In this document: positions 43,714 to 53,976 of the stretch, piece after piece | How positions within the stretch are numbered: position 1 is the stretch's first letter | How the letters are laid out: each line of letters starts with the position of its first letter | Source of the DNA: an uncultured Verrucomicrobia subdivision 3 bacterium | GTDB lineage: Bacteria; Verrucomicrobiota; Verrucomicrobiia; Limisphaerales; DASXHY01 | NCBI GenBank assembly: GCA_937890005.1 | Contig: CALBZA010000014.1 | Coordinates: forward strand, 1 to 64,000 | Direction of reading: 5' to 3' | DNA: 64,000 nt | Program-made: the position numbers and the translations under genes | Notes under the pieces: generated by a model | Databases searched by the model: none | Told to the model about the DNA's origin: nothing | What the model saw: only the letters and a program-made list of their open reading frames with translations

Positions 43714-45840
43714 ATGCCAAAGACCGCAACACGCCGCCGCCAGGCGCCCCGCAAGCTTCAACAGGTCGAGAAGATTGCCGGCGAAATGTTCGATTCGACC
43801 AGCGATATCGTGCGGGTGATCGCACGCGTTGCCTCAGGAGTCGATTCACAAAACCGTTCGCTCGACAGCGCAGCGACACAGGCGACACAGGTAACCGCCT
43901 CGCTCAAGGAAACTGCAACCCAGGCCGCGTCGCTTTCGACATCCACGGAGGAAGTGGTTTCTTCGATCAACGAAATCGCCGCGTCGATAGAACAGGTTAC
44001 TGCGAATACAAATGAGATTGCCGCATCCATCGCGGAGACCGCGGGCTCGATCACGCAGGTGAACAGCTCCACGCGCAGCGTGACTTCCAACACCCAGGAA
44101 ATGGCGGCGTCCGCGCAGGAACTCACGACGTCGATCACTGAAGTCGCCACGTCGATCAAACACGTCAATCGCGACACCGAGGATCTCGTCACATCGCTGA
44201 ACCAGACGGCAACTTCGATCGAACAGATGAGCCGTTCGATCCAGGGCGTCGCTATCAATACCGATTCACTGACCGCTGCGTCGGAGGAAACTTCATCGGC
44301 GATGAACGAAATGGCCGCATCGATCGAAGAAGTCGGCGCCATGTCCGAAGGTCTGGCGTCGTCGGTCGAAGAGACGGCCGCATCGATCGAAGAAATGGCG
44401 CGTTCGATCCAGGGCGTCGCGCAGAACAGCGAACGCATCAGTGAAGCCGCAGCGAATGCATCGACCAGCGCGACAGAGATGGATCGTTCCAGCCGTTCGG
44501 TTGCCGATCTTGCACAGCGCGCAGAAGAGATTTCGCGGCGCGTTTCCAAAGACGCCGAGGTGGGCGGCCAGACGGTCCAGAGGTCGATTGAAGGTATCGG
44601 ACGTGTTACTGGCGCGATGAGCCAGACGAGCGCCGCGATGCGCGACCTGAATCGCCGAACCAGCGAGATTTCAGGCATCGTCGATACAATCAATGTCATC
44701 GCCGAACGGACGAACCTGCTTTCGTTGAACGCTTCGATCGAGGCGGCACGAGCCGGCGAAGCGGGCCGGGGATTTGCGGTTGTGGCGGAAGAGATCCGGA
44801 ACCTGGCCGATCGTTGCGCCCGTGCGACCGCGGACATTGCACAGATCGTCCGCGGACTTCAGGACAGCACACGCGAGGCGACGGAGACGGCCAACCAGAA
44901 TGTGCGCATCGCCGAAGAGAGCAACAAGCAATCCGGAGAAGGCCTCGAAGGTCTGCGAAAGATTCTTTCAGGTGTGAATGAATCGGTCGCGGTGGTTTCC
45001 CAAATCAGTCGCGCTACCGAGGAACAGCTTGTTGCCGGCAGGCACGTGATGGAAGCGATTACCACCACGACTGCGCAGGCCCGCCAGATTGCGACAGCCA
45101 CAGCGGAACAGGCGAAGGGGGCTGGGAACATCGTCCAGGCCACATCGCAGATGCGGAAGGTTTCCAAAGAAGTGGCGCAGGCCATGGGCGAACACGGACG
45201 TGCGGCGCGCGAAGTCATCAAGGCGGCGCAGAGCACGAACAGCATTGCGGTGCAGTTGCGCAAGGCGACGGCCGAACAAACCGGTGCCGCCGCTCAGGTG
45301 GTGCAGGCAATTGAGGCGATGCGAAAAGGTGGCGCTTCAACGGCGAGAGCCATTGCCGAACAGGCCACTGCTACCGAACAGGTGTCCAAGGAATCAGCCC
45401 GGTTGTCGAAGCTGGTTGAAGGCGTCAACAAGGCAATGAGCGAACAGTCCGCGGGCACGTCCCAGATCGAAGCCGCCACGGAAAGTTTGCGACAGCAGTC
45501 GGATCAGGCGGCGCGCGCAATGATCGAGCAGGCACGGGCAGCGAAAGAGTTGGCGTCCGCGGCTCAGAACATCGCGAAGCAGACCAAGATGATCACACGG
45601 GCGAACAGCGAAAATTCAATCGCATCGGAGGCAATCCTGCGCGCGATGAAAGAGATTCGCGAAGTTGCTGCCCACAATGCGGAGGATGCTGCCGCTGTTC
45701 AGGCCGCCTCGGCTGGATTGCTGGATCATGCGGAAGAACTGATTGGAGGCGGAAGGTCGGGGGTGAAATCTGCGCGGCGAACGGGAGCCCGAACAAGGCC
45801 GGACAACTCAATCCGTGTGAATGGAAACGGCAGACATTAA
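43714..45840 (+). CDS. soluble methyl-accepting chemotaxis protein
   Basis: 708-residue MCP with no signal peptide and no transmembrane segment: a very long antiparallel coiled coil. The signalling tip is intact ([32 protein letters not shown]), preceded by [16 protein letters not shown] repeats that recur along residues 60-260 and look like internal duplications. No ligand-binding domain is recognisable at the N-terminus, which starts with basic residues ([14 protein letters not shown]). It therefore belongs to a cytoplasmic chemosensory array; the input must come through partner proteins or the internal repeats. No C-terminal CheR/CheB-docking pentapeptide is visible. Confidence 0.92.
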   Translation: MPKTATRRRQAPRKLQQVEKIAGEMFDSTSDIVRVIARVASGVDSQNRSLDSAATQATQVTASLKETATQAASLSTSTEEVVSSINEIAASIEQVTANTNEIAASIAETAGSITQVNSSTRSVTSNTQEMAASAQELTTSITEVATSIKHVNRDTEDLVTSLNQTATSIEQMSRSIQGVAINTDSLTAASEETSSAMNEMAASIEEVGAMSEGLASSVEETAASIEEMARSIQGVAQNSERISEAAANASTSATEMDRSSRSVADLAQRAEEISRRVSKDAEVGGQTVQRSIEGIGRVTGAMSQTSAAMRDLNRRTSEISGIVDTINVIAERTNLLSLNASIEAARAGEAGRGFAVVAEEIRNLADRCARATADIAQIVRGLQDSTREATETANQNVRIAEESNKQSGEGLEGLRKILSGVNESVAVVSQISRATEEQLVAGRHVMEAITTTTAQARQIATATAEQAKGAGNIVQATSQMRKVSKEVAQAMGEHGRAAREVIKAAQSTNSIAVQLRKATAEQTGAAAQVVQAIEAMRKGGASTARAIAEQATATEQVSKESARLSKLVEGVNKAMSEQSAGTSQIEAATESLRQQSDQAARAMIEQARAAKELASAAQNIAKQTKMITRANSENSIASEAILRAMKEIREVAAHNAEDAAAVQAASAGLLDHAEELIGGGRSGVKSARRTGARTRPDNSIRVNGNGRH

Positions 45841-45844
45841 CATT

Positions 45845-46708
45845 ATGCCGTTTGCTCAAGACATATCACTGACACTTCCGGAAGGAGTGCCACTGCTGCT
45901 GCGCGACCTCATTCATGAGCGTCTCGGGATCTATTTCGATCCCACGCGCTTCGACATGATGCTGGACAAGCTCGCCGAACCGGCACGCGCGAGAAACTGC
46001 CAGTCGCTTCTCGATTATTATTACGTGCTGAAATACGACGAGGCCGGGCAGGCCGAATGGGAGCGGGTGATGGATGCGCTCTCGGTGCAGGAAACCTATT
46101 TCTGGCGTGAAATGCCGCAGATCAAATGTCTGGTCGATGTGCTCACGCCCGAATGGTTCCGAAAACACCGGATGCCGCTGCGAATCTGGAGTGCGGCCTG
46201 TGCGACCGGTGAAGAACCTTATTCCATCGCCATCGCCCTGGAAGAAGCAGGGTGGGGGAATCATCCGGTGCAGATTCTGGCGAGCGATGCCAGTTCAGCG
46301 GCGCTCAACCGTGCACGGCAGGGCATATTTCGCGAACGCTCGTTTCGATCACTGCCTCCCGAGCTGCGCGCGAAATACTTCACGCCGGTCCAGGGCGGAT
46401 TTCAGCTGAATCCGGAGATTGTTTCACGTGTGGTGTTTCATCGCGCCAACATCGTGTCGCGACAGGAGATTGCGCCACTGGTAAGCGCCCCTGTGATCTT
46501 TTGCCGGAACGTGTTCATTTATTTTTCACCCGACGCAATTCGCCGCACGCTCGCGGCGTTTGCCGAACTCATGCCTTCGGGCGGACATCTGTTCGTAGGC
46601 GCTTCAGAATCGCTGCTGAAATTGACGAACGATTTCGAGCTGGAGGAAATCAACGACGCGTTCGTTTACATCCGAAAGCCCAGGCCACTGCTGTCGGTAA
46701 AACCATGA
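45845..46708 (+). CDS. cheR: MCP methyltransferase CheR
   Basis: 287-residue S-adenosylmethionine-dependent methyltransferase that adds methyl groups to MCP glutamates. N-terminal helical domain (DLIHERLGIYFDPTRFDMMLDKL), then the SAM-binding region IWSAACATGEEPYSIAIALEE and DASSAALNRARQGIF, and the CRNVFIYFSPDAIRRTL motif. ATG 45845 lies 4 bp after the MCP stop; an in-frame ATG at 45821 would overlap the MCP by 20 bp. Confidence 0.94.
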   Translation: MPFAQDISLTLPEGVPLLLRDLIHERLGIYFDPTRFDMMLDKLAEPARARNCQSLLDYYYVLKYDEAGQAEWERVMDALSVQETYFWREMPQIKCLVDVLTPEWFRKHRMPLRIWSAACATGEEPYSIAIALEEAGWGNHPVQILASDASSAALNRARQGIFRERSFRSLPPELRAKYFTPVQGGFQLNPEIVSRVVFHRANIVSRQEIAPLVSAPVIFCRNVFIYFSPDAIRRTLAAFAELMPSGGHLFVGASESLLKLTNDFELEEINDAFVYIRKPRPLLSVKP

Positions 46709-47742
46709 ACCAACTGATCCGAACATTGATCGTCGATGACTCGGCCTTCGTGCGGAAGGTTGTGCGCGAGATGCTTTCGCGCAGTCCTTACATCGAAGTG
46801 GTCGGCGCGGCACGCGACGGCGAAGAGGCGCTGGACATGGCCGAACAGCTGAAACCGCATGTTGTCACCTGCGACCTGATGATGCCGAAGCTCGATGGAG
46901 TCGGCTACGTGCGGGAACAGATGTCGCGTTCGCCGGTGCCGATTTTGATTCTCACGGCGTCGCCCGAGGACGGCGAGCGCGCGCTGGAGGCGATGGATGC
47001 GGGCGCGGTGGATTTCGTCCAGAAACCGAGTGCGCTTGCGACGGATGATCTTCTGACAATTCGCGAGGAATTGGTTGAGAAGGTGAAGGCGGCGTCACGT
47101 GCGCCACTGCGAGTCCGAAAAAAGCCGAATGGAGCGGAATCGGAATCGGTGAAATCGAGAAACGGTACGCTGAAGGTGGACATCGTCGTGATTGGAATTT
47201 CGACGGGTGGTCCGCAGGCGTTGCGGGATTTGATTCCACGGTTTGCGTCGGATTTTCCGGTGCCGATCGCGATGGTTCTGCACATGCCGGTGGGATACAC
47301 GAACCTTTACGCTCAGAAACTCGACGAGATTTCCGAATTGAACGTTCGGGAGGCGAAAGATGGCGAGACATTGGAACCGGGCACCGCGCTGCTCGCCCAG
47401 GCTGGGAGACATCTGACCGTGAGACGATCTGCGAGCGGGAACATCATCACACAGCTGACGATGCAGCCGCTCGATCTGCCTCATCGGCCGGCGGCGGATA
47501 TCCTGTTTCAGAGTGCGGCGGAAGTGTTCGGTTCGCGGGTGCTGGGAGTGGTGATGACCGGAATGGGAAGCGATGGGCGCAATGGTTCGGCGTGGATCAA
47601 ATCGCAGGGAGGCGCTGTATTGACCGAGGCGGAGGAGAGTTGCGTCATCTACGGCATGCCCCGCGCCGTGGTTGAGGCAGGTTTGAGTGACGGGGCAATC
47701 CCACTGGGCAGGATGGCCCAGGCAATTATGGAAAATTTATGA
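46705..47742 (+). CDS. cheB: protein-glutamate methylesterase CheB
   Basis: 345-residue response-regulator esterase, counterpart of CheR. Receiver (LIVDDSAFVRKVVREML, phospho-acceptor in TCDLMMPKLDG, KPSA), linker, and catalytic domain with the nucleophile in GISTGGPQAL, catalytic His in VLHMPVG and Asp in MTGMGSDGRNG. Starts 4 bp inside the end of cheR (ATGA) and is followed by cheY with a 4-bp overlap. Full-length. Confidence 0.95.
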   Translation: MNQLIRTLIVDDSAFVRKVVREMLSRSPYIEVVGAARDGEEALDMAEQLKPHVVTCDLMMPKLDGVGYVREQMSRSPVPILILTASPEDGERALEAMDAGAVDFVQKPSALATDDLLTIREELVEKVKAASRAPLRVRKKPNGAESESVKSRNGTLKVDIVVIGISTGGPQALRDLIPRFASDFPVPIAMVLHMPVGYTNLYAQKLDEISELNVREAKDGETLEPGTALLAQAGRHLTVRRSASGNIITQLTMQPLDLPHRPAADILFQSAAEVFGSRVLGVVMTGMGSDGRNGSAWIKSQGGAVLTEAEESCVIYGMPRAVVEAGLSDGAIPLGRMAQAIMENL

Positions 47743-48116
47743 ATGCAAGAGTGTTGATTGTGGATGATTCAGGTCTGGCCCGGCGTACGCTGAGGCAAAT
47801 TCTCGAACAGGAAGGTTGCACGGTGGATGAAGCTTCCGATGGCGCCCAGGCGCTCGAACGGTATTTCATCAACCGTCCGGACGTGATCTTTCTCGACATG
47901 GTAATGGAGGGAATGTACGGGCTCGACGTCCTTGCAAAGATTCGTGAACTGGATCGCGAAGCCAGGGTGATCGTGGCCACCGCGGACATTCAGAAATCAA
48001 CGCGCGACCTTGTCCAGTCCGCCGGGGCCGCCGCACTAGTGAACAAGCCCCTCAATCGTCAACAGGTCGTGCAGGTGCTCTCCGCCGTCCTACAGGGGGA
48101 AATTGTATGGAACTGA
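47739..48116 (+). CDS. cheY: chemotaxis response regulator CheY
   Basis: 125-residue receiver: VLIVDDSGLARRTLRQILE, phospho-acceptor in VIFLDMVMEGMYG, conserved Thr in IVATADIQ and Lys in NKPLNRQQVV. Output partner is not evident because no flagellar or pilus genes lie nearby. Overlaps cheB by 4 bp and cheC by 10 bp. Confidence 0.93.
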   Translation: MNARVLIVDDSGLARRTLRQILEQEGCTVDEASDGAQALERYFINRPDVIFLDMVMEGMYGLDVLAKIRELDREARVIVATADIQKSTRDLVQSAGAAALVNKPLNRQQVVQVLSAVLQGEIVWN

Positions 48117-48724
48117 CAGCCAGTCAGAATGACGCCCTCACGGAACTGATCAACATCGGATACGCACGGGCTGCAGGCGCATTGTCCGAGCTGACCGGCC
48201 ACCGCATCACACTTGATGTGCCGAAGGTGGCGATTCATCCGCTCGACGAAATAACGATCCTGCTGCGTGGAGTCGTTCAGGGTGAAGTGGCCAGTGTGAA
48301 CCAGGTCTTTTCGGGCCCGGTCGCAGGAAACGCGCTGTTGCTGCTGGATCATCGGGCTGCGCTGCTGCTTAACCAGCTTCTCACCGATGACCGCGCGGTT
48401 TCACGCGGACTGGACGGCAGCGTTCGCGAAGTGATCACGGAGGTGGGAAACATCCTGCTGAATGCATGCCTCGGCGTGTTCGGAAACATTCTGCAGGTGC
48501 AGGTGTCGTTCTCCGTTCCGCGAATGACGGTCGATTCAGTGGAAGGAGTGCTCAACTCCATCACCGTGCGCGACCAGGAATTGCGGTATGCGCTGATGAT
48601 TCACACGCGGTTCCACGTGCGCGCCAGTGACGTGAGTGGTTATCTCGTCATCATTCTCGGTGTCACATCGCTGGATCGCCTGCTTTATGAAGTGAAGCGA
48701 TGGGAGGAACGCCAGCTTGCATAA
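48107..48724 (+). CDS. cheC: CheY-P phosphatase CheC
   Basis: 205-residue phosphatase-fold protein. Both catalytic motifs of the CheC type are visible: an E-x-x-N in ALTELINIGYARAAGALSE and a second in VREVITEVGNILLNACLG. CheC normally dephosphorylates CheY-P, often with CheD, which is absent from this window. Translation is coupled to cheY by the 10-bp overlap. Confidence 0.92.
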   Translation: MELTASQNDALTELINIGYARAAGALSELTGHRITLDVPKVAIHPLDEITILLRGVVQGEVASVNQVFSGPVAGNALLLLDHRAALLLNQLLTDDRAVSRGLDGSVREVITEVGNILLNACLGVFGNILQVQVSFSVPRMTVDSVEGVLNSITVRDQELRYALMIHTRFHVRASDVSGYLVIILGVTSLDRLLYEVKRWEERQLA

Positions 48725-48725
48725 G

Positions 48726-50546
48726 ATGACTGACGAACCGCGCGAGCCGGATATCGCATCTGCGGTGCCTCGAACCGTTCTCGAGGAGCACCAGGCTGCC
48801 ATGCTGAGCTGGATGCAGGAGATTGCGCCGTACGGAATCCTGACGACGGACAACGAACTGAAAGTCCAGTCCTGGAACGAATGGCTCGAGACCTACAGCG
48901 GCCTGGCGGCTCCGATGGTGAAGGGGAGGGCACTGCTCGACCTCTTTCCCGATATCCGCGAACGCAAGCTCGACGAACATTTCAGACGCGCACTCGCAGG
49001 TGAAGTCATTGTGCTTTCAGCGACGTTTCACAGTTATCTGCTTCCACTGCCAAGTCCCGTGCGCGAACCGGGCGTCACACACATGCAGCAAACGGTGCGA
49101 ATCGCTCCGCTGTCTCTGCACGGGCGTGTGCGCGGAACCATCACGATCATCGAAGATGTGACCCAGCGCCAGGTCCAGGCCGCGGCGCTCGCGCGACAAC
49201 ATCAGCGCGATCAGTTGTTGTCCTCGTCCCTCGTGCATCTGCTGCGGACGCGCGATCCGGAAGGATTGATCCGGGAACTGTTTCCAAAAGTGGCGGAACA
49301 TCTCAATCTCGACACGTTCCTGAATTATCTCGTCGAGCCGGATGGAAAATTCATGCGGCTTCACGCAGCCGCGGGAATTTCCGAGGAGGAACGTCAGCAG
49401 CTGGGCATGGTCCCGCTGACCGACACTTCACTCAGTGGCAAAGCCGCGACGGAGCAGCGGCCAATCATCGTGAATCATCTGCAATCGACCGGGGAGCCAC
49501 AGTTCGCCATTCACCGGGTGCTCGGTATTCGCGCCGCGGCCTGTCATCCGCTGATGGTGAGTGATCGGCTGATCGGCACTTTGACCTTTGCAAGCCATCA
49601 CCGGGATGCGTTTACGGCGGAGGAAATTGAGATCATGGCGACGATTTCCCATTACGTTGCCGTGGCGCTGGATCGTGCGATTACCGACACGGTATTACGG
49701 CGGGTGCAGCTTCAACTGGCGGATCATGCGCGTGACCTGGAGAACAAGGTGCATGAGCGCACCGCGAAATTGCAGGACACCATCGTGCAGCTGGAAAGCT
49801 TTTCATACACAGTTGCGCACGACCTTCGCGCTCCCATTCGCGCCCTGAAGAGTTACGCGCAGCTGCTGCTCGAAGAAACCACGCCGGATTTTCCAGAAAC
49901 CTGGCTGCAATATCTCAATCGCATCAAACGCGCGGCGTTCCGGCTGGATGCCATTACCCGTGACCTCCTCCAGTTCAGCACCATTTCGCGCCAGGACATC
50001 CAGCTTTCGACGGTCGATTTGCACGAAGTAATCCAGGACATCCAATTGCTCCAGCCGGTTCTCAATGAAGAGGCACTCGCAATTCATCATCCGCTCCATT
50101 CAGTGCTGGGGCATCGAACGCTGTTGCAACACTGCCTTTCGAACCTGCTGGACAATGCGGTCAAGTTCGTGAAGCCGAACAATCGTCCCCACATTGTGAT
50201 CCGCAGCGAAGTTGTGGAAGGACACGCCACACCCGCTGGCAAGGCCGCGCCGTCGATCAATCCAGTCGTCGGCATGACGATTTCCGCGCATCCGGCTCCA
50301 GCCGATGATCGACGCGTGAGAATCTGGGTGGAAGACAATGGGATTGGAATCGCGCCTGAATGGCATGACAAGATTTTCGGGATCTTCGAGCGATTGAACT
50401 CCCCGGAGAAATATGAAGGAACAGGCATCGGCCTTGCGATCGTTGCCAGGGCGATGCAGCGGATGGGCGGCTCCTGCGGAGTGATCTCCACCGTTGGTCA
50501 GGGAAGCAGGTTCTGGCTGGAACTCCCGGTCGGCCAGTCTGGCTAA
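48726..50546 (+). CDS. PAS-GAF histidine kinase
   Basis: 606-residue soluble sensor kinase closing the chemosensory operon. PAS-like domain (about 25-150; GILTTDNELKVQSWNEWLETYSG), coiled linker, GAF domain (170-330; LNYLVEPDGKFMRLHAAAG, RAAACHPLMVSDRLIGTLTF), second coiled coil, HisKA with His in FSYTVAHDLRAPIRALKSY, HATPase_c with NLLDNAVKF, EDNGIGI and GTGIGLAIVARAMQRMGG. No transmembrane segment, so it senses an internal signal. ATG 48726 is chosen (2 bp after cheC); a TTG at 48717 is in frame. Confidence 0.9.
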   Translation: MTDEPREPDIASAVPRTVLEEHQAAMLSWMQEIAPYGILTTDNELKVQSWNEWLETYSGLAAPMVKGRALLDLFPDIRERKLDEHFRRALAGEVIVLSATFHSYLLPLPSPVREPGVTHMQQTVRIAPLSLHGRVRGTITIIEDVTQRQVQAAALARQHQRDQLLSSSLVHLLRTRDPEGLIRELFPKVAEHLNLDTFLNYLVEPDGKFMRLHAAAGISEEERQQLGMVPLTDTSLSGKAATEQRPIIVNHLQSTGEPQFAIHRVLGIRAAACHPLMVSDRLIGTLTFASHHRDAFTAEEIEIMATISHYVAVALDRAITDTVLRRVQLQLADHARDLENKVHERTAKLQDTIVQLESFSYTVAHDLRAPIRALKSYAQLLLEETTPDFPETWLQYLNRIKRAAFRLDAITRDLLQFSTISRQDIQLSTVDLHEVIQDIQLLQPVLNEEALAIHHPLHSVLGHRTLLQHCLSNLLDNAVKFVKPNNRPHIVIRSEVVEGHATPAGKAAPSINPVVGMTISAHPAPADDRRVRIWVEDNGIGIAPEWHDKIFGIFERLNSPEKYEGTGIGLAIVARAMQRMGGSCGVISTVGQGSRFWLELPVGQSG

Positions 50547-50735
50547 AGCTTCAATGCGTGTGCTGACCTTCACGCAAAGAACGTTCAGGGATGTCGCGGC
50601 ACGGCGCAAATTTCCTTTTCTTACCGTTCAGTGCGATTATCTTGCTGCGCTCGCGAATTCGTAAACCGTTGACGTATGCAACGGCTGCTGAAAGCGGCCC
50701 GACGGTTTCGTTGATCGCGAGAGAACAGATTAAAG

Positions 50736-52526
50736 ATGGACGCAGCGCACATCAGAAATTTCAGCATCATTGCCCACATCGATCACGGCAAGACGACGTT
50801 GTCCGATCGCCTATTGCATCGCACCGGCACGATCGCCACACGTGACATGGAGGAACAGCTCCTCGATGCGATGGACCTGGAAAAGGAGCGGGGGATCACG
50901 ATCAAGGCGCATCCCGTGACGATGCTTTACAAGGCGAAGAACGGCGAAACCTACGAGCTGAACCTGATCGACACGCCCGGACACGTGGATTTTGCGTATG
51001 AAGTGTCGCGCAGCCTCAGTGCCTGCGAAGGCGCGTTGCTCGTGATTGACGCGGCTCAAGGTGTCGAAGCGCAGACCGTCGCAAACTATCATCTCGCCGC
51101 GAAACAAAACCTGACGATCATTCCGGTCATCAACAAGATCGACCTCGGCCACGCAAACGTTCCCCAGGCCAAGCAGCAATTGGAGGACGTTCTGGCGGTT
51201 CCCAGTGAGTGGGCGATTCCGTGCAGCGCCAAGATGGGAATCGGCATCGATGAAATTCTGGAGGCGATTGTCGAGCGCGTACCTCCGCCGAAACCGACCG
51301 GTGAACCGAGTCTTCAGGCGCTGGCGTTCGATTCCTATTTCGACACCTACAAGGGCGTCGTGACGCACATTCGCGTCTTCAATGGCGAAATCAAACCCGG
51401 AATGACAATCAAGCTGTTGCATTCCGGAAAAACCTACGAGGTGAAGGAGGTCGGAAGTTTCAATCCGAAACCATACACCCGCGACAAACTTGAGGCTGGC
51501 GAGACCGGTTACATCACCGCCAACATCAAGAGCGCGAGTGACGTGAAGATGGGCGACACGATCACCGATGCGCGCAATCCATCGTCAGTGCTGCCGGGCT
51601 TCAAGGAAATTCATCCGATGGTGTTCAGCGGCATTTATCCGATCAACACCGCCGACTACGAACAGCTGAAGGTTTCGATGGCGAAACTGAAGCTGAACGA
51701 TTCCGCGTTTGTGTATTCCTCGGAAACTTCGGTGGCGCTTGGATTCGGTTTCCGTTGCGGATTCCTCGGATTGTTGCATCTCGAAATTGTCCAGGAACGC
51801 CTCCGCCGCGAATACAACATGGACATCATCGCCACGTATCCAAGCGTGGTTTACAAGGTGACGCTGACCGACGGGACGATGAAGGAAGTCGATAATCCTG
51901 CTTTCCTGCCGGATGTGACGTTCATCGAGAAGATTGAAGAGCCGATGGTGAAGGCGTTCGTGATCTGCCCGAATGAGAACATCGGCGACATGATGGCGTT
52001 GATCTCGGAAAAACGCGGCAACGTGGAGCATACCGAAACCCTGGATGCAAAACGCGTCATGCTGACGGCGTCGATTCCGCTGAACGAAATTCTGATCGAT
52101 TTCCATGACCGCATTAAGAGCATCACGCGCGGATTCGGCTCGATGGATTACGAACCGGCCGATTATGTGGAGAGCGAAATGGTGAAGCTCGACATGCTGG
52201 TAAACGGCGAACCGATGGATGCATTTTCATGCATCGTGCATCGCAGCAAGGCGGAGGGCAGGGGACGCGCGCTGGCCGAGAAGCTCAAGGAAGTCATTCC
52301 ACGGCAGCAGTTCGCGGTGAAGATTCAGGCTGCGATCGGCGGGAAGATCATTGCTTCAGAAACCGTGAGCGCCTTCCGAAAAGATGTGACCGCGAAATGC
52401 TACGGCGGCGACGTCTCGCGAAAACGCAAATTGCTGGAGAAACAAAAGGAAGGCAAAAAGCGGATGAAATCGATCGGCAACGTTCACATTCCGCAGGAAG
52501 CGTTCATCGAAGTGCTCAAGGCGTAA
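50736..52526 (+). CDS. lepA: elongation factor 4 (LepA)
   Basis: 596-residue ribosome-associated translational GTPase. G1 AHIDHGKTT near residues 13-21, G2/G3 MDLEKERGITIKAHP and DTPGHVDF, G4 NKIDLG, and the LepA-specific C-terminal domain (ITRGFGSMDYEPADYVESEMVKLDMLVN, HRSKAEGRGRALAEKLKEVIPRQQF). Length is typical. ATG 50736. lepB follows after one base, the usual lepA-lepB arrangement. Confidence 0.97.
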   Translation: MDAAHIRNFSIIAHIDHGKTTLSDRLLHRTGTIATRDMEEQLLDAMDLEKERGITIKAHPVTMLYKAKNGETYELNLIDTPGHVDFAYEVSRSLSACEGALLVIDAAQGVEAQTVANYHLAAKQNLTIIPVINKIDLGHANVPQAKQQLEDVLAVPSEWAIPCSAKMGIGIDEILEAIVERVPPPKPTGEPSLQALAFDSYFDTYKGVVTHIRVFNGEIKPGMTIKLLHSGKTYEVKEVGSFNPKPYTRDKLEAGETGYITANIKSASDVKMGDTITDARNPSSVLPGFKEIHPMVFSGIYPINTADYEQLKVSMAKLKLNDSAFVYSSETSVALGFGFRCGFLGLLHLEIVQERLRREYNMDIIATYPSVVYKVTLTDGTMKEVDNPAFLPDVTFIEKIEEPMVKAFVICPNENIGDMMALISEKRGNVEHTETLDAKRVMLTASIPLNEILIDFHDRIKSITRGFGSMDYEPADYVESEMVKLDMLVNGEPMDAFSCIVHRSKAEGRGRALAEKLKEVIPRQQFAVKIQAAIGGKIIASETVSAFRKDVTAKCYGGDVSRKRKLLEKQKEGKKRMKSIGNVHIPQEAFIEVLKA

Positions 52527-52527
52527 C

Positions 52528-53865
52528 ATGGCAAATCCTGACAAGCCGCAGTCGAAGGAATCGAAACAAACGAACGGGACGGCTGCCGCTTCGACGGACG
52601 CGCCGGCAGGAATGTTCTGGCAATTCTCAGGGCCGGTCCGGCATGCAAAAAGCGTTTGCAAGCATGTCATCAAGATTCTGAATCATCAGCGCGACATTCT
52701 CGCGCCCAACGCCATTCGCGAAGTGGAAAGCGCCGTGCAAAATGTGCGGAACGCCATCGCGAAAAAAGTCGGAAAAGTTGCGCTGCAGGCCGACCTTGAG
52801 AATCTGGACAAGACCGCTGCCAAATGGCTGAAGCCGTATCCGAATGCCTCCTTGCGCGAGAACTTTGAGGTCCTGCTGGTCGCGCTGGCAGTTGCCATGG
52901 CGGTCCGGACGTTCTTTTTGCAACCATTCAAGATTCCAACCGGCTCGATGCAGCCAACGTTGTATGGAGTCACGTCCGAGAATCTGTCCGACGATTACAA
53001 CATTCCGACGGGGCTCGAACGGATCAAACATTGGTTTCAAGGCGCGTCATATGTGCATCTGAAAGCTCCCGAAGATGGCGAGTTTCAGGGCGTTGACGAG
53101 CCGGTTCGGCTGCTGATTTTCGGTCTCTACCAGAAATACTATTTCGCCGGAAAACCCCGCATCCTCTGGTTTCCGCCGGATTATGGAAGCGAACTTCTGG
53201 CTCCGCCTTACCGACGGGCGGTATCGCCATACGCACATATCCGATCGAACGTTCAGAAAGGCCAGTTTTTCCGCAAAGGCGAGACGATGATCAAGCTCCG
53301 CGTGAATTCGGGCGATCATCTGTTTGTGGATCGCCTGAGCTACAACTTCAAAGCTCCCGAACGTGGCGACATCATCGTGTTTGAAACCCACGGCATTGAG
53401 GAATTGGTGGCTGCAATGCCGGAGCAAGGCGACACATTCTACATCAAACGACTTGTCGGGCTCGGTGGCGAAACCTTGGAACTTGCCAGGGATTACGACG
53501 TGATCGCCGGCCCGCGGACCATGCCCGATCCAACGCCAGTCGGTCATCTGGTCGTGAATGGTCGGCCTTTGTCGGCTGCCACGGAACGCTTCGAGAATCT
53601 TTATTCATTCCGCGATGTTCCGCGGGATGCCCAGACGATACCGTATCGAGCCAACCAATATCACGGACACGCCATGTTGGGATATCTGCGACATGGATCC
53701 AGATTCACAGTTGGCACGAACAATCTTTTTGTAATGGGCGACAACACCATGAACAGTCTGGACTCAAGAGCATGGGGCGACTTCGCGAAGGAACGAGTCA
53801 TCGGCCGATCGTTTTTCGTTTATTGGCCGATATCAGACCGCTTTGGCTGGAACTTAAACCGTTGA
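52528..53865 (+). CDS. lepB: signal peptidase I with enlarged middle domain
   Basis: 445-residue membrane peptidase that cleaves signal peptides. The N-terminal 110 residues are soluble and helical, then one TM helix (about 115-130). Catalytic Ser140 lies in IPTGSMQPTLYG and general-base Lys307 in DTFYIKRLVG; family box GDNTMNSLDSRAWG is near the C-terminus. Ser and Lys are about 167 residues apart against roughly 55 in the E. coli enzyme, because of a large inserted beta-domain (residues 150-270). Enlarged LepB proteins occur in Verrucomicrobiota; the insert's role is unknown. Confidence 0.95.
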   Translation: MANPDKPQSKESKQTNGTAAASTDAPAGMFWQFSGPVRHAKSVCKHVIKILNHQRDILAPNAIREVESAVQNVRNAIAKKVGKVALQADLENLDKTAAKWLKPYPNASLRENFEVLLVALAVAMAVRTFFLQPFKIPTGSMQPTLYGVTSENLSDDYNIPTGLERIKHWFQGASYVHLKAPEDGEFQGVDEPVRLLIFGLYQKYYFAGKPRILWFPPDYGSELLAPPYRRAVSPYAHIRSNVQKGQFFRKGETMIKLRVNSGDHLFVDRLSYNFKAPERGDIIVFETHGIEELVAAMPEQGDTFYIKRLVGLGGETLELARDYDVIAGPRTMPDPTPVGHLVVNGRPLSAATERFENLYSFRDVPRDAQTIPYRANQYHGHAMLGYLRHGSRFTVGTNNLFVMGDNTMNSLDSRAWGDFAKERVIGRSFFVYWPISDRFGWNLNR

Positions 53866-53976
53866 TTAACAAGCAATTTCCAAATGCGCCGATGTCCAGT
53901 CTCGCGCAACTAATTAACGTTGCACAATATTTGTTAGCTTTTATTTCGCTGGTTCTTGTTTCTGCTCCTTAGGCTC

